Origin: Limnohabitans sp.
GTDB lineage: Bacteria; Pseudomonadota; Gammaproteobacteria; Burkholderiales; Burkholderiaceae_C
Reading direction: 5' to 3'
Length of the DNA: 24,010 bases
NCBI GenBank assembly: GCA_021731425.1
Contig: JAKFXJ010000057.1
Location: 1-24,010 of the forward strand
Shown here: positions 1-11,688 of the stretch, piece after piece
Layout of the letters: every line of letters begins with the position of its first letter
How positions within the stretch are numbered: the stretch's first letter is position 1
The notes under the pieces: generated by a model
The model's database searches: none
Told to the model about the DNA's origin: nothing
Seen by the model: the letters and a program-made list of their open reading frames with translations, nothing else
Program-made: the position numbers and the translations under genes

Positions 1-575
1 ACCGTATGGCCTTGCTTGTTGAGTTTGGCGATGAAAGCCCACAAGGTTTGGCGCAGCTCCACATCGACCCCTGCGGTGGGCTCGTCGAGCACGATCACAC
101 GCGGTTTGTGCACCAAGGCTTGTGCCACCAGCACACGGCGCTTCATGCCACCAGACAGTTGGCGCATGTTGGAGCCCGCTTTGTCGGCCAAGCCCAAGCT
201 CTCCAACAGTTCGTCGATCCAGGCCTCGTTTTTCTTGACGCCGAAATAGCCCGACTGGATGCGCAGCGATTCGCGCACTGTGAAAAACGGGTCAAACACC
301 AGCTCTTGCGGCACCACGCCCAGCAGGCGGCGTGCAGCGGCGTAATCACTTTGCACATCGTGGCCATGCACCAACACACGGCCGGTGGTGGGGCGGCTCA
401 GGCCCGCCAAGGTGCTGATCAGGGTGGTTTTGCCCGCACCGTTGGGGCCGAGCAGGCCGAAGAATTCGCCCTCCTCCACATCAAAGCTAACTTGGTCGAG
501 CGCTTTGAACGCGGCTGCGCCCGCCTGTTTGGCTGGGTAAATCTTGGAGACGGATTGGAAAGAAAGCGCTGGCAT
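1..575 (-). CDS. ABC transporter ATP-binding protein (partial, C-terminus beyond window)
   Basis: About 191 codons are present from the ATG at 573-575; the gene runs off the left edge. The translation has a Walker A GPNGAGKT (about 420-446), the signature LSGGMKRR (about 145-170) and a Walker B VIVLDEPTAGVD (about 70-98). This is the pattern of DrrA/NodI/YadG-type ATPases that partner an ABC-2 membrane permease. It follows mlaB after 84 nt on the same strand. In many betaproteobacteria the mla operon is followed by a yadG/yadH-like ATPase and permease pair, so the permease is expected just left of the window (inference). The exported substrate is unknown. The start has no clear Shine-Dalgarno sequence. 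Confidence 0.9.
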   Translation of the reverse strand, partial: MPALSFQSVSKIYPAKQAGAAAFKALDQVSFDVEEGEFFGLLGPNGAGKTTLISTLAGLSRPTTGRVLVHGHDVQSDYAAARRLLGVVPQELVFDPFFTVRESLRIQSGYFGVKKNEAWIDELLESLGLADKAGSNMRQLSGGMKRRVLVAQALVHKPRVIVLDEPTAGVDVELRQTLWAFIAKLNKQGHT

Positions 576-603
576 GGGAGACGGTTATTTTAAGTGCTGG
601 CTC

Positions 604-626
604 GTAGGCCCCGGGGACAAGCCTAC
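604..626. other. Small inverted repeat between mlaB and the ABC ATPase gene
   Basis: Arms GTAGGC (604-609) and GCCTAC (621-626) are perfect complements around an 11-nt loop that contains a CCCCGGGG self-complementary core overlapping the arm. No T-run follows on the minus strand, so it is not a convincing terminator. It could be a processing or pausing hairpin. Confidence 0.35.
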
Positions 627-659
627 AGATCGGCCTCAAAAGACCCGAAAACCCCGCAC

Positions 660-944
660 TCAGACGGTTTGGAGCAGGTCCATCACCCCATACAAACTGG
701 CCAATTCGCGCAAGCGCGGTGTCATGCCCTCGACCCGCAAAGTACTGCCTTTGTGCACCAGCAACCGGCGCAAGCCCAGCAGCACGGCCAGAGCCGAGGA
801 GTCAAATTCGGCCAGTTCCGAGGCGTCCAGTGCCACCTCAGGCGGCAAGGCGGCAGTCGATTGCGCCAATTGCGACGCCCACAGCGCCAGACAGGCATCG
901 GCCTGGTCGTGCTGCAAGGTGGCGGGTAATTTCAGGGGACTCAT
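660..944 (-). CDS. mlaB: MlaB-like STAS-domain protein
   Basis: A 94-residue soluble protein made almost entirely of a STAS domain, including the helix-capping stretch DASELAEFDSSALAVLL where the conserved Ser region of MlaB/SpoIIAA-like folds lies. MlaB binds the MlaF ATPase and is needed for assembly and activity of the MlaFEDB inner-membrane complex. The ATG at 942-944 is preferred; a TTG three nucleotides beyond MlaC-proximal sequence would add only two residues. It begins 13 nt after the mlaC stop on the same strand, in the expected mlaFEDACB order, which is the main support for the name. Confidence 0.85.
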   Translation of the reverse strand: MSPLKLPATLQHDQADACLALWASQLAQSTAALPPEVALDASELAEFDSSALAVLLGLRRLLVHKGSTLRVEGMTPRLRELASLYGVMDLLQTV

Positions 945-957
945 GACCAAAAACGGA

Positions 958-1614
958 TCAAGACGCCTTGGCGTTGGACTTGTTGCGTGCGGCCAAGCTG
1001 GCGATCAGCGCATCGATGCCACCGGCATTGATTTCTTTGGTGAACTGGTTGCGGTAGTTTTCGATCAGCCACACGCCCAAGACGTTGAGGTCAAAAATCA
1101 TCCAGCCCGAACCTTGACCCGGGGTTTTTTCGAGGCGGTAGTCCAGCTGGATCGGGTCCCCTTTGCCGCGCACCTCGGTGTTGACCACCAGGTTTTTGTC
1201 GTCCTGACCGGCCCGCAAGGGCTTGACCACCACGACTTGGTCGGTGATCTGGCTCAGGGCGCCCGAATAGGTGCGCACCAACAAGACCTTGAACTCTTCT
1301 TGCAAGCGCTTTTTCTGCTCAGGCGTGGCCTTGCGCCAGGCCGGGCCCGTGGCCAGAGCGGTCATGCGGAGGAAGTTCACATGCGGCATCAGCTGCGTGT
1401 CGACCAGCTGCATGACCTTGTTGATGTCGCCGTTGCGCAGGGCCTTGTCGGCCTTGATGGTGTTAAGTGTGTCGTTGGTGATGCGCTGGATGAAGGCCTC
1501 GGGCGCCTCGTCGGCGGCCATGGCCTGGCCAGAAGCCCCTAACAAGCTGGCAGCCAAAGAGGCCACCAGCACATGGCGGCGGCTCAGAAAAATTGCGGTA
1601 TCGGTTTTGAACAT
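958..1614 (-). CDS. mlaC: MlaC, periplasmic phospholipid-binding protein
   Basis: A 218-residue secreted protein of the MlaC/Ttg2D family (typical size about 210). It ferries phospholipid across the periplasm between the MlaA-porin complex and the MlaFEDB transporter. The start was placed at the ATG 1612-1614 (MFKTDT), because the open frame further upstream reads through non-conserved sequence into mlaA. Residues 11-16 read SRRHVL, followed by a hydrophobic stretch and a probable AMA|A cleavage near residue 33, so the leader looks Tat-like. The mature part has the family pattern (FIQRITND..., VNFLRMTALATG, IFDLNVLGVWLIENYRNQF). It lies 52 nt after mlaA with no clear ribosome-binding site. 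Confidence 0.93.
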   Translation of the reverse strand: MFKTDTAIFLSRRHVLVASLAASLLGASGQAMAADEAPEAFIQRITNDTLNTIKADKALRNGDINKVMQLVDTQLMPHVNFLRMTALATGPAWRKATPEQKKRLQEEFKVLLVRTYSGALSQITDQVVVVKPLRAGQDDKNLVVNTEVRGKGDPIQLDYRLEKTPGQGSGWMIFDLNVLGVWLIENYRNQFTKEINAGGIDALIASLAARNKSNAKAS

Positions 1615-1666
1615 GAAATAACTATAGAGCCTGCGGCCAAATGGCGTGTGAACAACTGTAACGGGC

Positions 1667-2404
1667 TTATTTCGGGTCGGAAACACCATCCCCGTAGTCG
1701 AAACTCGAGGGGGGGTTGCCGTCGTAAATGTCGTTGCGGCGTTTTTGCAAATAGCCATCACGCACAAAAGAATAGGGATCCAGCGATGCGGCCTTGACCA
1801 CGTCCACCGTTTGCAGCAGCCCCGAACGGATGTCCAAAATGCGGGTGGTGGTCAAGGCGTTGCGGGTGACCTCGTCCGAAAACCGCTGTGACGCATCACC
1901 CTGCATGTCCAGCGGCAAGGCCAGGGTGTCACGCAATGTGGACGGCCCGAGCAATGGCAGCACCACATAGGGGCCGGGCTTGACGCCCCAGTAGCCCAGG
2001 GTCTGGCCAAAGTCTTCCTTGCGTTTTTCGAGGCGCATTTCGGTCGCCACGTCCAACAAGCCGCCCAGCCCAAAAAACGTGTTCACGTGAATGCGCATGA
2101 GCGTTTCCACGGTGGCCTGCCCCTTGAGTTGCAGGGCGCTGTTGGTCATGGACCAGACATCGCCCAAATTACCCAAAAAGTTGCTCACGCCTGTGCGCAC
2201 AAAGCTGGGCAGTGCCTTCACATACAACTGCGCTGCGGGCTTGATGGCGACCGTGTCCACCACTTCATTGAATTGGTAGACGCTGCGGTTCATCGACTCC
2301 CAGGGGTCGCGTGCATCAGCGGTTTGCACAGTGGCGCAACCCTGCAAGACGAGCAGGCTGGCCAACAGCGCCAGCGATGCCATGCGTTTCGTCCAGGCGA
2401 TCAT
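1667..2404 (-). CDS. mlaA: MlaA (VacJ) outer-membrane lipoprotein
   Basis: 245 residues with a lipoprotein signal peptide: a hydrophobic run ends in LQGC, giving lipidated Cys23. The conserved MlaA block starts at DPWESMNRSVYQFNEVVD, followed by NFLGNLGDVWSMTNSALQ and GPYVVLPLLGPSTLRD, all hallmark motifs. MlaA removes mislocalised phospholipid from the outer leaflet of the outer membrane and hands it to MlaC. The start overlaps the mlaD stop by ATGA (2401-2404), which favours this ATG over the internal Met8, although Met8 would also leave a usable signal peptide. Confidence 0.95.
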   Translation of the reverse strand: MIAWTKRMASLALLASLLVLQGCATVQTADARDPWESMNRSVYQFNEVVDTVAIKPAAQLYVKALPSFVRTGVSNFLGNLGDVWSMTNSALQLKGQATVETLMRIHVNTFFGLGGLLDVATEMRLEKRKEDFGQTLGYWGVKPGPYVVLPLLGPSTLRDTLALPLDMQGDASQRFSDEVTRNALTTTRILDIRSGLLQTVDVVKAASLDPYSFVRDGYLQKRRNDIYDGNPPSSFDYGDGVSDPK

Positions 2405-2880
2405 GGTTTTTGACTTTCAGGAGCGGATTTTTCGGCCTGGCTGAACAAGAACTGGCTGATCAGGTTTTCCAGGATGACGGCCGACTGGGTGGAGCCAATG
2501 CGGTCTCCGGCGGCCAGGTTTTTCTCGTCAGCGCCGGGCGCGACATCGAGGTATTGCTCACCCAGCAAGCCGCTGGTGAGGATCTTGAGGGAGCTGTCCT
2601 GCGGAAAGGCGTGCTGGGGCTGCATCCCTAAGGTGACCTTGGCCTGGAAGGACTCGCCGTCAAATTCGATCTTCTTGACACGACCGACCACCACACCGGC
2701 ACTCTTAACCGCAGCGCCGGGCTTGAGCCCGCCGATGTTGTCGAACTTGGCCGTGACCTCGTAGTCTTTGCTGAAACTCCAGGTCAGCAAGTTGGCCGCC
2801 TTGAGCGCCAAAAACAGCACGGCCACGGCCCCGAGCAGCACAAACAAACCCACCCACACATCATTTTTTGAACGTTGCAT
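2401..2880 (-). CDS. mlaD: MlaD, MCE-domain substrate-binding subunit
   Basis: 159 residues: a short cytoplasmic N-terminus (MQRSKNDVWVG), one transmembrane helix (about residues 9-30), then a single MCE domain (about 38-118, with GGLKPGAAVKSAGVVVG and TSGLLGEQYLDV). The C-terminal tail contains a hydrophobic helix (ENLISQFLF) of the type that forms the central pore of the MlaD hexamer. It anchors in the inner membrane and receives or delivers lipid to MlaC. A strong Shine-Dalgarno sequence, AGGAGG (2886-2891 on the complement), overlaps the mlaE stop codon. Confidence 0.95.
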   Translation of the reverse strand: MQRSKNDVWVGLFVLLGAVAVLFLALKAANLLTWSFSKDYEVTAKFDNIGGLKPGAAVKSAGVVVGRVKKIEFDGESFQAKVTLGMQPQHAFPQDSSLKILTSGLLGEQYLDVAPGADEKNLAAGDRIGSTQSAVILENLISQFLFSQAEKSAPESQKP

Positions 2881-2890
2881 GCCGTCCTCC

Positions 2891-3673
2891 TCAAATGCTG
2901 AACATCATCGCAGTCAGGATGAAGTCCAGACCCAACACCGACAAAGAAGAAACCACCACACTGCGCGTTGTGGCACTGGCCACACCCTCTGGGGTGGGCT
3001 TGGCCACATAGCCTTGCAGCAGCGCGATGAAGGTCACAGCCACCCCAAACACCACACTCTTGATGATGCCGTTGCCCACGTCCTTGAACACGTCCACGCC
3101 GCTTTGCATTTGGCTCCAAAAGGCGCCGGAGTCAACCCCAATGAGCAAAACGCCCACGACATAGCCGCCCAAAATGCCCACTGCGCTGAACACCGCCGCC
3201 AGCAGAGGCAAAGCAATGACCCCGCCCCAAAAACGAGGCGCCAAAATCCGTTGCACCGGATCCACCGCCATCATCTCGAGCGCCGTGAGCTGCTCACCCG
3301 CACGCATGAGACCGATCTCGGCTGTGAGTGATGCACCCGCGCGGCCTGCAAACAACAAAGCCGCCACCACCGGGCCCAACTCGCGAACCAGACTCAGCGC
3401 CACCAATAGGCCCAGCGCCTCGGCAGAGCCGTAACGCTGCAAGGTGTAGTAGCCCTGCAAACCCAGAACAAAACCCACAAACAAGCCCGACACGGTGATG
3501 ATGGCCAGAGAGTAGTTGCCCAAAAAATGCACTTGGTCGCGCACCAAAGCAAAGCGCTTGAGTGCGGCGCCCGACATGCCCAGCAGCTTAAATAACAAAC
3601 GCGCGGCAAAGCCCCAGTCGGCCAGCAACTGCCTTGTGGATGCGCCCAAAGCGCCCAACATGGCGGTGATCAC
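2891..3673 (-). CDS. mlaE: MlaE, inner-membrane permease of the phospholipid ABC transporter
   Basis: 260 residues with five or so hydrophobic segments, and the MlaE/YrbE permease signatures SGLFVGFVLGLQGYYTLQRYG and LVRELGPVVAALLFAGRAGA. It forms the transmembrane core with MlaF, MlaD and MlaB. The start is a GTG at 3671-3673 overlapping the mlaF TGA (GTGA). A good GGAGGT site sits about 5 nt upstream, whereas the next ATG (3659-3661) would have no properly spaced site. The overlap implies translational coupling to mlaF. Confidence 0.95.
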   Translation of the reverse strand: MITAMLGALGASTRQLLADWGFAARLLFKLLGMSGAALKRFALVRDQVHFLGNYSLAIITVSGLFVGFVLGLQGYYTLQRYGSAEALGLLVALSLVRELGPVVAALLFAGRAGASLTAEIGLMRAGEQLTALEMMAVDPVQRILAPRFWGGVIALPLLAAVFSAVGILGGYVVGVLLIGVDSGAFWSQMQSGVDVFKDVGNGIIKSVVFGVAVTFIALLQGYVAKPTPEGVASATTRSVVVSSLSVLGLDFILTAMMFSI

Positions 3674-4488
3674 GCCGACCTCCGGTCATAGTCTTGCGCG
3701 GCCGTGGGTGCCGGGTAATGGAAGGGCACCGGACCATCACTCAGCGCATGCACAAACTGGTGGATCAGCGGGTCGGTGCTGACCCGCAACTCGGCGGGCG
3801 TGCCCTGCGCGGCCACACCACCGTTGGCCAAAATCACCACATGGTCAGCGATTTCGAAAGTTTCGTTCACATCGTGCGACACCACCACGCTGGTGATGCC
3901 CAAGCTGTCGTTCAGGCGCCGGATCAAACGCGCCGCCGTGCCCAGCGAGATCGGGTCCAGGCCAGCAAAAGGCTCGTCGTACATGATGAGGTCTGGGTCC
4001 AGCGCAATGGCGCGGGCCAAAGCCACGCGGCGGCTCATGCCACCGGAGATCTCGGAGGGCTTCAGGTCCCGCGCACCGCGCAAACCCACCGCATCGAGCT
4101 TCATGAGCACGATGTCGCGGATCAGGTCTTCGGACAAACGTGTGTGTTCGCGCAGCGGAAAGGCGACGTTGTCGAACACGCTCATGTCGGTGAACAAGGC
4201 GCCGAACTGGAACAGCATGCCCATGCGGCGGCGGGCAGTGTAAAGCTCGGCCTGGCGCATGGGTGCGATGTCTTGGCCATCAAACAGCAGCTGGCCCGCG
4301 CTGGCGCGGATTTGCCCGCCAATGAGGCGCAAAACGGTGGTTTTGCCGCCGCCAGACACCCCCATCAGGGCCGTGACTTGTCCGCGCGGCACATTGAAGC
4401 TCAGGTTCTTCAAGATGACACGGTCGCCGTACCCGAATGTCAGGTCGCGCAATTCAACAAGTGGCGGTGGTGTGGATGGGGTGTTCAT
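3670..4488 (-). CDS. mlaF: MlaF, ATPase of the phospholipid ABC transporter
   Basis: 272 residues from the ATG at 4486-4488. Walker A is GVSGGGKT (43-50), the Q-loop Gln is near 94, the signature ISGGM is at 147-151, Walker B LIMYDEP at 167-173 and the H-loop His205. It energises lipid transport by MlaFEDB at the inner membrane. The frame stays open to a TTG at 4497, but that codon lies in the T-run of a hairpin and would add MFF only, so ATG is chosen. No recognisable Shine-Dalgarno sequence precedes it: the bases directly upstream are a T-rich tract and a terminator-like stem. First gene of the mla operon. Confidence 0.95.
   Translation of the reverse strand: MNTPSTPPPLVELRDLTFGYGDRVILKNLSFNVPRGQVTALMGVSGGGKTTVLRLIGGQIRASAGQLLFDGQDIAPMRQAELYTARRRMGMLFQFGALFTDMSVFDNVAFPLREHTRLSEDLIRDIVLMKLDAVGLRGARDLKPSEISGGMSRRVALARAIALDPDLIMYDEPFAGLDPISLGTAARLIRRLNDSLGITSVVVSHDVNETFEIADHVVILANGGVAAQGTPAELRVSTDPLIHQFVHALSDGPVPFHYPAPTAAQDYDRRSA
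3678..3683 (-). promoter_or_regulatory. Ribosome-binding site deciding the GTG start of mlaE
   Basis: The complement reads GGAGGT followed by CGGC and then GTG. The spacing suits the GTG at 3671-3673 and is too long for the ATG at 3659-3661. Confidence 0.7.
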
Positions 4489-4516
4489 GAAAAACAAAAG
4501 CCGGAGGGGTCCGGCT
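4489..4516 (-). terminator. Intrinsic terminator-like hairpin abutting the mlaF start codon
   Basis: Read on the minus strand: stem AGCCGGA, a four-base loop, TCCGGCT (4499-4516), then a T-rich tract TTTTGTTTTT-like (4489-4498) that touches the mlaF ATG. The 7-bp GC-rich stem plus T-run fits an intrinsic terminator for gltBD. The position is unusual because the next gene starts immediately after it. Confidence 0.7.
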
Positions 4517-4532
4517 CTTGTGATGTTAATGA

Positions 4533-4561
4533 ACCAAGGTATACGGTTTGTAAACCTTGGT
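4533..4561. other. Near-symmetric inverted repeat in the gltD-mlaF gap
   Basis: Outer arms ACCAAGGT (4533-4540) and ACCTTGGT (4554-4561) are perfect complements. After an A/A mismatch the inner arms TAC (4542-4544) and GTA (4550-4552) pair around GGTTT. It could be an RNA hairpin or a dimeric-protein operator. Weak minus-strand promoter elements overlap it: TAGACC (4562-4567), an 18-nt spacer, and TATACC (4538-4543). Confidence 0.45.
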
Positions 4562-4563
4562 GG

Positions 4564-4582
4564 TCTAGGGATTTTACCTAGA
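4564..4582. other. Short inverted repeat just after gltD
   Basis: Arms TCTAGG (4564-4569) and CCTAGA (4577-4582) flank a 7-nt A/T-rich loop, 11 nt after the gltD stop codon. With the two neighbouring stem-loops it fills nearly the whole intergenic gap. No function is assigned. Confidence 0.4.
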
Positions 4583-4593
4583 ACCCGATGGCC

Positions 4594-6075
4594 TCAGCGC
4601 GGCAGGTCGCTTTTGCCCATCAGGAATTCGTCGACCGCGCGTGCGGCTTGGCGGCCTTCGCGGATCGCCCAGACGACCAAGGACTGACCTCGGCGCATGT
4701 CGCCAGCGGCAAACACTTTGTTCACATTGGTGGCATAGCCGCCGGTGAAGTCGGTGCTGGCCTTGGCGTTGCCGCGGGCGTCCTTGTCGATGCCAAAGGC
4801 GTCGAGCACGGTGGCGACCGGGTTGGTGAAACCCATGGCCAAGAGAACCAAGTCCGCTTTGTGCTGTTTTTCGGTGCCTGGCACTTCTACCATCTTGCCG
4901 TCTTTGAATTCGACTTGAACGGTGGTCAAACCAGTAACCTTGCCCTTTTCACCGGTGAAGGCCTTGGTCGAAATGGCGAATTCGCGCTGCAACAAACCTT
5001 TTTCAGCGCTTTCGTCGTGGCTGGAGCTGGTGCGCAGCTTCATGGGCCAGTATGGCCAAACCAGCGCCTTGTTTTCTTTTTCAGGTGGCTCGGGCATCAC
5101 CTCGAACTGGGTGACGCTGACCGCGCCGTGGCGTGTGCTGGTGCCCACACAGTCGCTGCCGGTGTCACCGCCACCGATCACGATGACATTTTTGCCGTCC
5201 GCACGCAATTGGCCTTTGAGCTTGTCGCCCGCGTTAACCTTGTTTTGCTGGGGCAGGAACTCCATCGCAAAGTGGATGCCTTCCAGATCGCGGCCGGGCA
5301 CGGGCAGGTCACGCGACTGCTCGGAGCCGCCAGTGAGCAGCACAGCGTCAAAGTCTTTTTTGAGCTGGTCGGCGCTGATGGTTTCTTTGGCCCAGTTGGT
5401 GATTTTGGAATCCTTGGGCCACTCGCCCACCAGCACGCTGGTGCGGATCTTCACGCCTTCGGCTTCAAGCTGCTGGACGCGGCGGTCGATGTGCGTCTTT
5501 TCCATCTTGAAGTCGGGAATGCCGTAGCGCAGCAAGCCGCCCACGCGGTCGTTCTTCTCGAACAAGGTCACGTCGTGGCCCGCACGCGCCAGCTGCTGGG
5601 CTGCGGCCAGGCCAGCAGGGCCTGCGCCAATGATGGCCACGGTCTTGCCGGTCTTGACTTTGGCGGGGCGGGGCGTGACCCAGCCTTCGGCCCAAGCGCG
5701 GTCAATGATCGCGTGCTCGATGGACTTGATGCCCACGGCATCGTCGTTGAAGTTGACCACACACGCTGCTTCGCAAGGCGCGGGGCAGATGCGGCCGGTG
5801 AACTCGGGGAAGTTGTTGGTGCTGTGCAGCACCTCGATCGCGTTCTTCCAGTCGCCCTGGTACACCAGGTCGTTGAAATCCGGAATGATGTTGTTGACTG
5901 GGCAGCCGTTGTTGCAAAACGGTGTGCCGCAATCCATGCAACGCGCCGCTTGGGTTTTGGACTGCTCGGGCGTCAAGCCGATCACGAACTCGCCGTAGTT
6001 CTTCAAGCGCTCGGTCACGGGCTTGTAGCCCTCTTCGATGCGCTCAAATTCCATGAAACCTGTGATTTTTCCCAT
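4594..6075 (-). CDS. gltD: Glutamate synthase (NADPH) small subunit
   Basis: 493 residues, full family length. GltD feeds electrons from NADPH through FAD and 4Fe-4S clusters to GltB, so that 2-oxoglutarate plus glutamine gives two glutamates. The N-terminal cluster cysteines are visible at C46-x2-C49-x4-C54-x3-C58 and C97-x3-C101-x3-C105. The FAD dinucleotide fold is IIGAGPAG (148-155), and the NADPH fold has [13 protein letters not shown]. The C-terminal FAD motif [20 protein letters not shown] is present. The start at 6073-6075 has an AAGGA site about 7 nt upstream. It follows gltB after 29 nt and is surely cotranscribed with it. Confidence 0.97.
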   Translation of the reverse strand: MGKITGFMEFERIEEGYKPVTERLKNYGEFVIGLTPEQSKTQAARCMDCGTPFCNNGCPVNNIIPDFNDLVYQGDWKNAIEVLHSTNNFPEFTGRICPAPCEAACVVNFNDDAVGIKSIEHAIIDRAWAEGWVTPRPAKVKTGKTVAIIGAGPAGLAAAQQLARAGHDVTLFEKNDRVGGLLRYGIPDFKMEKTHIDRRVQQLEAEGVKIRTSVLVGEWPKDSKITNWAKETISADQLKKDFDAVLLTGGSEQSRDLPVPGRDLEGIHFAMEFLPQQNKVNAGDKLKGQLRADGKNVIVIGGGDTGSDCVGTSTRHGAVSVTQFEVMPEPPEKENKALVWPYWPMKLRTSSSHDESAEKGLLQREFAISTKAFTGEKGKVTGLTTVQVEFKDGKMVEVPGTEKQHKADLVLLAMGFTNPVATVLDAFGIDKDARGNAKASTDFTGGYATNVNKVFAAGDMRRGQSLVVWAIREGRQAARAVDEFLMGKSDLPR

Positions 6076-6104
6076 GATGTTTCCTTAGCTTCTTGACGTG
6101 GGGC

Positions 6105-10808
<4,704 letters not shown>

Positions 10809-10834
10809 GGGCGCTCCTAAGGGTTTTCACGCAG

Positions 10835-10870
10835 ACCGAAGAGTGTAGTGCACTGCAGCATCCATGCCAA
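10835..10870 (-). promoter_or_regulatory. Candidate gltBD promoter (overlapping sigma-54-like and sigma-70-like elements)
   Basis: On the minus strand 10869-10854 reads TGGCATGGATGCTGCA. This has the sigma-54 pattern, with GG and GC separated by exactly 10 nt and two mismatches to the 13 informative positions of TGGCACGR-N3-TTGCW. The same stretch can be read as sigma-70: -35 TTGGCA (10865-10870), a 17-nt spacer, -10 TACACT (10842-10847). Either would give a short leader of roughly 25-35 nt before the gltB ATG. A perfect AGTGCACT palindrome (10847-10854) sits between the elements. Which factor is used cannot be settled from sequence. Confidence 0.5.
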
Positions 10871-10875
10871 ACTTT

Positions 10876-10900
10876 TTAATTGGGGTCAGATCCCAATTAA
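10876..10900. repeat. REP-like palindrome, left copy
   Basis: Perfect 9-bp arms TTAATTGGG (10876-10884) and CCCAATTAA (10892-10900) surround the loop GTCAGAT. The whole 25 bp recurs exactly, inverted, at 11664-11688. It lies 6 nt beyond the -35-like element of the gltB promoter candidate. Confidence 0.85.
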
Positions 10901-10923
10901 TTCGGCTTTTGACTTGGCTTTTA

Positions 10924-10945
10924 TTAAATCGGGGACAGATTCAAT
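10924..10945. repeat. Diverged third REP-like copy overlapping the transposase stop codon
   Basis: The stretch keeps TTAA, GGGG, CAGAT and CAAT in the same order as the left palindrome but has lost the perfect arms. The transposase TGA is at 10941-10943 on the complement, so the gene ends inside this copy. Confidence 0.5.
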
Positions 10946-11636
10946 CAGGGGTCTTTTTGGCAGGTCGCCCCGCCTTGCCCGGCACCAAGCGCCGCTGGGT
11001 GGCTTGCTGCAAGCCCCCCACAAAGTCGGCCGACCCCAATGCCCAACCCGACAAGGCACTTTGTGTGAGTTGCTCCTTTTCGCGCTGCGCCAGGCCGGTC
11101 TGCACCAGCTCCGCATAAGCGGCTTCACGGGCAAAAGGGGTGTTGCCCAAGCCCCAAAACAGGGCATGCGGCGTCACCAACTTGTCGCTCAACTGCCCAA
11201 TACAGTGCCTGTGGCTGGACCATTTGAAGTCAGCGGCTTGTGCCGCCATGCCCGCCCGCACTGGGTTGAGGTCGATGTAGACCATGCAGGCCAACAAATA
11301 GCGCTCGCTCTCAATCAGGTTGCTGCGGTAGCGCCCTTCCCAAAGCGTGCCGGTGCGTTGGTGCCGCAAATTGAAGTAACGGACATAAGCCCGACCCACC
11401 GCCTGCATCATCTGAGGCAGGCCCTCGTCGGTTTCGGGGGTGAGCAGCAAATGGAAATGGTTGTCCATGATCACGTAAGCATGGATGGCCACCTTGAAAG
11501 TTTGCGCGTGCTCTTGCCACAGCGCCAGCAAACGCTCGCGGTCCGCATCGTCGCGCACGATGGCTTGGCGGTCATTGCCACGCTGGATGACATGGTGCGG
11601 GTAAGCGGCAACGGTGAGGCGGGGCTGGCGGGCCAT
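10941..11636 (-). CDS. REP-associated tyrosine transposase (Y1_Tnp/HUH family)
   Basis: 231 residues with the Y1_Tnp fold: N-terminal YPHHVIQRGNDRQ, then the metal-binding HUH pair H60-F-H62 in MDNHFHLLLTP. These are followed by GTLWEGRYRS and the helix YLLACMVYIDLNPVRAGM, which carries candidate catalytic tyrosines (Y113, Y120; which one is not certain from sequence). Such enzymes cut and join single-stranded DNA at palindromes. All expected motifs look intact, with no frameshift. The basic C-terminal tail (PGKAGRPAKK) could aid DNA binding. The ATG at 11634-11636 has a GGGAG site about 5-6 nt upstream. Genes of this family are common as single copies in Burkholderiales genomes. Confidence 0.93.
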   Translation of the reverse strand: MARQPRLTVAAYPHHVIQRGNDRQAIVRDDADRERLLALWQEHAQTFKVAIHAYVIMDNHFHLLLTPETDEGLPQMMQAVGRAYVRYFNLRHQRTGTLWEGRYRSNLIESERYLLACMVYIDLNPVRAGMAAQAADFKWSSHRHCIGQLSDKLVTPHALFWGLGNTPFAREAAYAELVQTGLAQREKEQLTQSALSGWALGSADFVGGLQQATQRRLVPGKAGRPAKKTPD

Positions 11637-11663
11637 GGGAACTCCCTGAAAGAGACTGGCAGT

Positions 11664-11688
11664 TTAATTGGGATCTGACCCCAATTAA
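11664..11688. repeat. REP-like palindrome, right copy
   Basis: Arms TTAATTGGG (11664-11672) and CCCAATTAA (11680-11688) with loop ATCTGAC. This is the exact reverse complement of 10876-10900. It lies 27 nt upstream of the transposase start and 53 nt before the divergent AtuA-like gene, so it is in the regulatory region of both. Confidence 0.85.

Larger units (their letters stand above)
10876..11688 (-). mobile_element. RAYT/REP module (REP-associated tyrosine transposase with flanking palindromes)
   Basis: One transposase gene is bracketed by two 25-bp palindromes that are exact reverse complements of each other, 10876-10900 and 11664-11688. A third, decayed copy overlaps the transposase stop. 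RAYTs are usually domesticated single-copy relatives of IS200/IS605 transposases, and their palindromes are scattered through the host genome. No target-site duplication is visible at the outer edges. Confidence 0.8.

Noticed and set aside
544..1542. A 332-codon plus-strand open frame across mlaB and mlaC
   Set aside because: It spans two well-supported minus-strand genes and their junction; the translation is low-complexity shadow sequence.
4588..6096. A 502-codon plus-strand open frame antisense to gltD
   Set aside because: Same cause as the gltB shadow; it mirrors gltD nearly end to end and the translation shows no recognisable motif.
10876..11688. Possible group II intron or toxin-antitoxin unit at the repeats
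   Set aside because: The only gene inside is a complete Y1 transposase and the repeats are short palindromes; nothing resembles a reverse transcriptase or paired small genes.
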